Positions 24,762-28,702 of a stretch of 28,702 nt of DNA are shown piece after piece. The stretch covers positions 1 to 28,702 of the forward strand of contig CAZFDT010000065.1 of the NCBI GenBank assembly GCA_964518335.1, given 5' to 3'. The notes beneath the pieces are model-generated. The model worked only from the letters and a program-made list of their open reading frames with translations, made no database searches and was not told the DNA's origin. Origin of the DNA: CAZFDT01 sp964518335. GTDB taxonomy: Bacteria > Planctomycetota > Phycisphaerae > Phycisphaerales > Phycisphaeraceae. Positions within the stretch are counted from its first letter, which is position 1. Each line of letters opens with the position of its first letter. The translations under genes were made by a program, and so were the position numbers.

Positions 24762-25292
24762 TCAGTGTTCGGCAACGGGATAAAACGCCAGGGTGTCGCG
24801 GCTCGTGTCCAACAGCGCCACGGTGTAATCACGGGCTCGGAACAGGGCGCCGGGGTTGATCACGCGAGTGCGGCCGCGAGGCGTGTCCGACGGCCGATGC
24901 GTGTGCCCGTGACACAGATACCGCACCTGCCGCCGCAGCGCCTCGTCCATGGCCACCGGGTCGTCGCCGTGCAAGAACACCAGATCGCTCCCGTTCTCCA
25001 GCGCCAGACGCCCCACGGGATGATCGTTGGCCACGCCCAACTGCTCGGCATAGCGCCCCAGGTTCGCCATGTCCCAGTCGGTGTTGCCAAACACCAGCCG
25101 CGATGCTGTGTGTGACCCGCCGGCTGTCGGGTCCACCACCAGTTCGTCGATCACCTCCACCGTGCCCACGTCGCCCAGGTGCAGCAGAATCTGCGCGCCC
25201 TGATCGCGCAGGACGCTCACTGCCCGTCGGGTCGTGATCGCCCGGCCATGCGAGTCCGACAACAACCCGATGCGAGGCAAGGGGAATTCCAA
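24762..25292 (-). CDS. YfcE/MJ0936-type metallophosphoesterase
   Basis: 176 residues. Metal ligands of the calcineurin-like phosphoesterase fold: D13 and H15 in LSDSHG, D41 in HLGDVG, N70 in FGNTDWD, H108 in FLHGDD, and H128-x-H130 with H132 in CHGHTHRP. Family members are small cytoplasmic phosphodiesterases tested on artificial substrates. No ATG is suitably placed: an in-frame stop lies four codons before the TTG at 25292, which I take as the start; the TTG at residue 5 is an alternative. A promoter candidate lies at 25325-25352. Confidence 0.87.
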   Translation of the reverse strand: MEFPLPRIGLLSDSHGRAITTRRAVSVLRDQGAQILLHLGDVGTVEVIDELVVDPTAGGSHTASRLVFGNTDWDMANLGRYAEQLGVANDHPVGRLALENGSDLVFLHGDDPVAMDEALRRQVRYLCHGHTHRPSDTPRGRTRVINPGALFRARDYTVALLDTSRDTLAFYPVAEH

Positions 25293-25310
25293 GTCAACCC
25301 GTCATGCTCA

Positions 25311-25341
25311 GGCCAGAGTGACACAGTCTAGTGTCTGGGCC
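25311..25341. repeat. Inverted repeat at the phosphoesterase promoter
   Basis: GGCC at 25311-25314 and 25338-25341 flank GACAC (25320-25324) and GTGTC (25331-25335) around a six-base centre, giving an imperfect dyad with bulges. It overlaps the -10 element of the candidate promoter, so it could be an operator or a transcript 5' hairpin. Confidence 0.35.
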
Positions 25342-25352
25342 GATCCGGGCAA
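25325..25352 (-). promoter_or_regulatory. Promoter candidate for the phosphoesterase gene
   Basis: TTGCCC (25352-25347), a 16-base spacer and TAGACT (25330-25325) on the minus strand, about 32 bases before the TTG start at 25292. The same TTGCCC -35 occurs at 28628-28633. Confidence 0.4.
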
Positions 25353-25423
25353 CTGCGCCAGCGCGACAACTCACGTGCGAAGTCAAGGGGAATGACAGGG
25401 CTTCGCGCCGGGTGGCCCGACGA

Positions 25424-25463
25424 TGAACAGAAGCAGGTCCGAAGGCGGGGGCCTGCGGACCTG
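25424..25463 (-). terminator. Terminator of the RRM protein gene
   Basis: A perfect 8-bp stem CAGGTCCG/CGGACCTG (25463-25456 and 25441-25434) with a 14-base GC-rich loop, followed on the minus strand by CTTCTGTT. It lies about 40 bases past the RRM gene stop at 25504. Confidence 0.55.
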
Positions 25464-25503
25464 GTGAGGGTAAACGATAGGCCAAGGGGCCGAGACGGCG
25501 AGC

Positions 25504-25887
25504 TTACCAGCGGTCGCCGCCGCCACCTCGCCGGTCGCCGCCGCGGCCGCCGCCCTTGCCGCCGTAGCCACCGCCGCCGCCGCCACCACCGCGTCCGCCA
25601 CGGAAGCCGCCGCCGCCACCACCGAATCCGCCGCCGCGGGGACGATCTTCGCGCGGCCGTGCTTCATTGACCGTGAGCGAGCGACCATCCAACTCGCTGC
25701 CGTGCAGGGCTTCGATAGCTTGTTTGGCGGCCTCGTCGTCCATCGTGACGAACGCGAAACCGCGCGACCGCCCGGTCTCTCGGTCGGTCACGATCGCTAC
25801 TTCCTGCACTTCGCCGTAGTTGGAGAAGAGCTGTTCGAGCGAGTCCTGGGTGGTGCTGAAGGGAAGGTTGCCGACGTACAGTTTCAC
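25504..25887 (-). CDS. RNA-binding protein, RRM domain with Gly/Arg-rich tail
   Basis: 127 residues starting at GTG 25887. One RRM spans about 1-80: RNP2 is LYVGNL (3-8) and RNP1 is RGFAFVTM (about 42-49), with the usual YGEV and TDRETGRSRG between. The C-terminal ~45 residues are almost entirely Gly with Arg and a few aromatic residues, ending GGDRW. This is the architecture of bacterial glycine-rich RNA-binding proteins, many cold-induced. The GTG start is supported by AGGAG at 25895-25899, seven bases upstream; the open frame extends further but with no homology. A long leader (about 150 bases) and a promoter at 26047-26074 precede it. Confidence 0.93.
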   Translation of the reverse strand: MKLYVGNLPFSTTQDSLEQLFSNYGEVQEVAIVTDRETGRSRGFAFVTMDDEAAKQAIEALHGSELDGRSLTVNEARPREDRPRGGGFGGGGGGFRGGRGGGGGGGGYGGKGGGRGGDRRGGGGDRW

Positions 25888-25894
25888 TGCAAAG

Positions 25895-25899
25895 CTCCT
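25895..25899 (-). promoter_or_regulatory. Ribosome binding site selecting the GTG start of the RRM gene
   Basis: AGGAG on the minus strand, seven bases before GTG 25887. It places translation exactly at the conserved MKLYVGNL start. Confidence 0.75.
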
Positions 25900-26024
25900 G
25901 CAAACGATCGAGGCCCGCGTTCGGCTACCGGACGGATTGCTGCGACCTGCTGCGAACCGGAGGGAGCGTCCCGACTGGTCTCGGGGGACAATGCCGGGGG
26001 CGAACGTGCCCGGATCCGGCGGCC

Positions 26025-26040
26025 GACCGCACATGCGGTC
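26025..26040. repeat. Palindrome at the RRM transcription start region
   Basis: GACCGCA-CA-TGCGGTC, two 7-base arms with two central bases, starting about seven bases downstream of the -10. It would be either a protein-binding dyad or a hairpin at the 5' end of the mRNA. Confidence 0.5.
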
Positions 26041-26046
26041 CGTCGC

Positions 26047-26074
26047 ATCATACCAAGAAACGTCTGAAATCAAG
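26047..26074 (-). promoter_or_regulatory. Promoter candidate for the RRM protein gene
   Basis: CTTGAT (26074-26069), a 16-base spacer and TATGAT (26052-26047) on the minus strand, in the only AT-richer stretch of the gap. The predicted mRNA start is near 26040, giving a leader of about 150 bases. Confidence 0.5.
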
Positions 26075-26201
26075 CATTGCCGTCGGCGGAGTAAAGCGGA
26101 GGGTTCAAAGTGGGCCACCGTCCAGTGTCGCTCGATGGGGGCCTGTCCCGCACCGGGGTGTCGTGGTTGACGCCCCTCGTCGCCGGGCCGACCATGCGAC
26201 C

Positions 26202-27596
26202 ATGCAGCTTCACTTTCTCGGCGCCAATCGTCAGGTCACGGGGTCGCGGTATCTGCTGGATACGGGCCACTTGCGGTTGTTGATCGACTGCGGCATGTTC
26301 CAGGAGCGTGCCTTCGCCGATCGCAACTGGGAGCTGCCGCCGTTTGATCCGGGCACCATCGACGCCGTGCTGCTTACGCACGCCCACCTGGACCATTGCG
26401 GGTTGTTGCCGCGGCTGGTGAAGCAGGGCTTTGCCGGTCCGATCCACACTCATGCGGCGTCGGTCGATCTGGCGGCCCTGGTGCTGGAGGATGCGGCGAA
26501 GATTCAGGTCGAGGACGCGCAATTCAAGCGCCGGCGTCACGAACGAGAGGGTCGCCGGTCGCCGCACCCCTATGAGCCGTTGTATCTGCCGGAGGATGCG
26601 AGAAAGGCGATGGGGCGGTTCCGCGCCGTGGCCTACGACCAGCCGCTGCAATTGGCCGACGACGTGGCCGTCACCTGGCGCCAGGCGGGCCACATCCTCG
26701 GCTCAGCGATGCTCGAAGTTCACGCCGGCGGAAAGCGACTGCTGTTCTCCGGCGATCTGGGACTCTGGGACAAGCCGCTCCTGCGCGACCCAGCGCCGCC
26801 GCCGCCGGCCGACATTGTCATCATGGAATCGACCTACGGCGACCGCGAGCACGACCGCACCCGCTCCATCGAGAACCAGCTCGCACCGATCATCAACGAG
26901 GCGGTCGAGCGCGGCGGCAACGTGCTGATCCCCACGTTCGCCATCGAGCGGGCTCAGGAGCTGCTGTTCCACCTCAACAACCTCCTCGCCGACAACCGCA
27001 TCCCGCACGTCATGGCGTTTCTCGACAGCCCGATGGCGGTCAGCGCCACGCACCTGTTCTCGCAGCACCGCGACCTGCTCGACAAAGACACGCAGGCCAT
27101 GCTCGATCGCGGCGACGATCCACTGGCGTTTGCGGGCCTGGTGCTCTGCCGCAGCGTGGCGCAGTCGAAAGCGATCAACCGCGTGCGGGGGTCGGCGATC
27201 ATCATGGCGGGGGCGGGCATGTGCACGGGCGGCCGCATCAAGCACCACTTGGAACGAAACCTGCCCCGCCCGGAATCGACGGTGATTTTTGTGGGGTATC
27301 AGGCGCAGGGGACGCTGGGACGACAGATTCAGGGCGCCAGACCAGGCGACAGCGTGCGGATCCATAATCGCGCCGTGCCGGTGAGGGCGGGTATCACCCA
27401 GATCAGCGGCATGTCGGCCCACGCCGACCGCCCCGCGCTGCTTCGCTGGCTGGGACAACTGCAGCAGCCACCGCGCCAGGTCTATCTCACGCACGGCGAA
27501 GATAACGTGTCCGAATCCCTGGCGCGCACCATCCGCGCCCAACACGGGTGGAATGTCAGCGTGCCGTCGTACGGTGATACGGTGCAGATCGACTGA
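26202..27596 (+). CDS. Metallo-beta-lactamase/beta-CASP RNA-processing nuclease
   Basis: 464 residues from the ATG at 26202, where homology begins (MQLHFLGANRQVTGSRYL). Motif 2 is THAHLDHCG (59-67) with ligands H60, H62, D64, H65; motif 3 lies in AGHILGSAML and motif 4 in FSGDLG. The beta-CASP insertion is marked by ESTYGDREH, IPTFAIERAQELL and GMCTGGRIKHHL, and the end by SGMSAHADR and LTHGE. Such single-chain enzymes are RNA endo- or exonucleases related to archaeal and eukaryotic CPSF73 and bacterial RNase J; no KH domain is present. An open frame from GTG 26163 is unlikely. Convergent with the alphaCTD gene, 19 bases between stops. Confidence 0.9.
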   Translation: MQLHFLGANRQVTGSRYLLDTGHLRLLIDCGMFQERAFADRNWELPPFDPGTIDAVLLTHAHLDHCGLLPRLVKQGFAGPIHTHAASVDLAALVLEDAAKIQVEDAQFKRRRHEREGRRSPHPYEPLYLPEDARKAMGRFRAVAYDQPLQLADDVAVTWRQAGHILGSAMLEVHAGGKRLLFSGDLGLWDKPLLRDPAPPPPADIVIMESTYGDREHDRTRSIENQLAPIINEAVERGGNVLIPTFAIERAQELLFHLNNLLADNRIPHVMAFLDSPMAVSATHLFSQHRDLLDKDTQAMLDRGDDPLAFAGLVLCRSVAQSKAINRVRGSAIIMAGAGMCTGGRIKHHLERNLPRPESTVIFVGYQAQGTLGRQIQGARPGDSVRIHNRAVPVRAGITQISGMSAHADRPALLRWLGQLQQPPRQVYLTHGEDNVSESLARTIRAQHGWNVSVPSYGDTVQID

Positions 27597-27615
27597 TCGT
27601 GCCCCCAGAGCGAGA

Positions 27616-28557
27616 CTACTCTTCGAGCTTGCGCAGGCTCAGGCCCATGCCGGTGAGCTTTTCCCTGATCTCCATCAGGCTGGTCATGCCGAAGTTCTTG
27701 ACGCCCATGAGTTCGGCGTCGGTGCGCATGCACAGTTCGCCCAGGCTCTGGATGTTGAGCAGCGCCAGCGCCTTGCGGGCACGCACCGACAGGTTCAGCT
27801 CGTTGACCGAACGGTTGAGAAGCTCCTCGTCGGCCCCAGTCTGATCCTTGAGTTGATCCAGTACCTTCTGTTTGGCCACGGCGTTCTGCTGCTCGGCCTT
27901 CTGACCCAGGCGCAGGCCGCGCTGCGCCAGCATCGTCTTGATCTCCTCCAGGCTCGACTCCCCGAAGTTCTTGAAGCTGCGCAGCTCAGCCTCGGTCATC
28001 TGCAGCAGGTCCGCCAGCGTGCGAATGTTCATCTTCCGCAGCGAATTGCGCGTCCGCACCGACAGGTCGAAGTCCGTCACCGGCGTCTCCAGCAGCACGT
28101 TGTGCTTCTCGATCGCCGCCTCCGGCTCGTCCTCGATCACCATCGCCTTGGACGCCAGCACGTCCTTGATGTACAGCCGCGCTCGCGGGTGGTTCGGATC
28201 GGTCGCCAGCACCTGGCGGATGCAACGCTCGGCCTGGGCGTACTTGCCCCGATCCTCGTAGATCACCGCCAGGTTGATCAGCGCGTTGAGCGACGGCGAT
28301 GGGGCCTGCACCGTTTGCTCGTACAGGTGCAGCGCCTCGTCCTCCTCGCCCACCAGGTCCAGATTCAACGCCAGCCGGAAGCAGATTTCCGAGTTGTCCG
28401 GGTCGGCGGCGAACGCGGCCTCCAGCGCCTCGATCGCCCCCTCCCGATCCCCGGCGTCCTCGGCCTTGCGACCCAGGTCCAGATACTTCTGCGCGGTCTT
28501 GACGTCACGAAGATCGCTATCCAACACGGCGGTGGCGGTGGCCTGACTCATTGTCAT
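27616..28557 (-). CDS. TPR protein with two RNA polymerase alpha C-terminal domains
   Basis: 313 residues. TPR region about 22-135 (AQKYLDLGRKAEDAGDREGAIEAL, ALINLAVIYEDRGKYAQAERC). Then alphaCTD 1 at about 160-218 (DFDLSVRTRNSLRKMNI, then FKNFGESSLEEI) and alphaCTD 2 at about 250-311 (NELNLSVRARKALALLNI, then VKNFGMTSLMEI). Both keep the LSVR...NFG..SL pattern by which alphaCTD contacts UP-element DNA and activators. The N-terminal assembly domain of RpoA is absent, so this is not the core alpha subunit but an accessory factor, as known for planctomycetes. A second ATG follows at 28551. A promoter candidate is at 28605-28633. Confidence 0.9.
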   Translation of the reverse strand: MTMSQATATAVLDSDLRDVKTAQKYLDLGRKAEDAGDREGAIEALEAAFAADPDNSEICFRLALNLDLVGEEDEALHLYEQTVQAPSPSLNALINLAVIYEDRGKYAQAERCIRQVLATDPNHPRARLYIKDVLASKAMVIEDEPEAAIEKHNVLLETPVTDFDLSVRTRNSLRKMNIRTLADLLQMTEAELRSFKNFGESSLEEIKTMLAQRGLRLGQKAEQQNAVAKQKVLDQLKDQTGADEELLNRSVNELNLSVRARKALALLNIQSLGELCMRTDAELMGVKNFGMTSLMEIREKLTGMGLSLRKLEE

Positions 28558-28604
28558 GAGCTTTCTGTGCGAGTGATGTAGGGGGACTGTCGATGAAACC
28601 CCAT

Positions 28605-28633
28605 AGGATACGCCGTCCCCAGCCAGCGGGCAA
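28605..28633 (-). promoter_or_regulatory. Promoter candidate for the alphaCTD/TPR gene
   Basis: TTGCCC (28633-28628), a 17-base spacer and TATCCT (28610-28605) on the minus strand, about 47 bases before the ATG at 28557. Confidence 0.45.
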
Positions 28634-28657
28634 ATCGCCCCGAGGCCATGTACCGGC

Positions 28658-28700
28658 TCGATAGAAATGTCCTCATCATTGTCTCAATAGAAGTGTCCTC
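28658..28700. repeat. Two direct 17-bp repeats at the window edge, possible mobile-element terminus
   Basis: TCGATAGAAATGTCCTC (28658-28674) and TCAATAGAAGTGTCCTC (28684-28700) match at 15 of 17 positions and start 26 bases apart, in a clearly AT-richer stretch. Tandem sites of this size near an end are typical of transposase-binding sites in some DDE-integrase insertion sequences (IS21-like). No transposase is inside the window, so this is a suggestion only. Confidence 0.45.
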
Positions 28701-28702
28701 TT

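Larger units (their letters stand above)
25888..26201. other. Divergent regulatory region between the RRM and beta-CASP genes
   Basis: This 314-base gap has no credible ORF. It contains the RRM leader (25888 to about 26040), a promoter candidate at 26047-26074 and a palindrome at 26025-26040. No clear promoter for the plus-strand nuclease gene was found in 26080-26201. Confidence 0.6.

Overview
The window is a GC-rich, densely packed chromosomal segment, most likely from a planctomycete, probably of the Phycisphaerae type. Four kinds of protein point there: an RNA-polymerase-alpha C-terminal-domain protein fused to TPRs, a short CGYDLxGL zinc-ribbon membrane protein, a DUF3568 lipoprotein, and a large FAD-dependent oxidoreductase next to carbohydrate-type enzymes. 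This placement is inferred from gene content; no rRNA or other phylogenetic marker is present apart from ribosomal protein S2.

Layout, left to right. At 1-2347 (minus strand) lie the start of a secreted coiled-coil protein, a SAM methyltransferase and rpsB (30S S2 with a long tail). At 2693-8456 is an envelope block: a lipoprotein and a membrane-anchored protein with overlapping stop and start codons, an SppA-type peptidase, a membrane-anchored hypothetical protein, and an M48 HELAH metalloprotease. At 8513-12355 (plus strand) is a probable operon of dapF, a GH2 beta-mannosidase and a STAS protein. At 12368-19112 (minus strand) is a run that in transcription order reads TPR/YggX-like fusion, FAD oxidoreductase, CDP-paratose-2-epimerase-like SDR, M24 aminopeptidase, a terminator, accB, accC. 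At 19210-22619 are a tandem ACT protein (plus), then a GT21-like glycosyltransferase behind gpmI (minus). At 22679-24154 (plus) are the zinc-ribbon protein, the DUF3568 lipoprotein and a DUF1802 protein. At 24169-25292 (minus) are a GNAT acetyltransferase and a YfcE-like phosphoesterase. At 25504-28557 are three genes with RNA or transcription domains: an RRM protein, a beta-CASP nuclease and the TPR/double-alphaCTD protein. The right edge (28658-28700) carries two 17-bp direct repeats that may be the end of a mobile element outside the window.

Housekeeping functions represented are translation (S2), glycolysis (GpmI), fatty-acid synthesis (AccB, AccC) and lysine/peptidoglycan precursor synthesis (DapF). 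No CRISPR array, rRNA, recognisable tRNA, prophage or complete insertion sequence was seen. The less ordinary items are a TPR protein ending in a cysteine-free YggX-like iron-trafficking domain, a TPR protein with two RNA polymerase alpha C-terminal domains but no assembly domain, structured repeats around accB, and two promoters whose -35/-10 spacer contains a hairpin or part of one.
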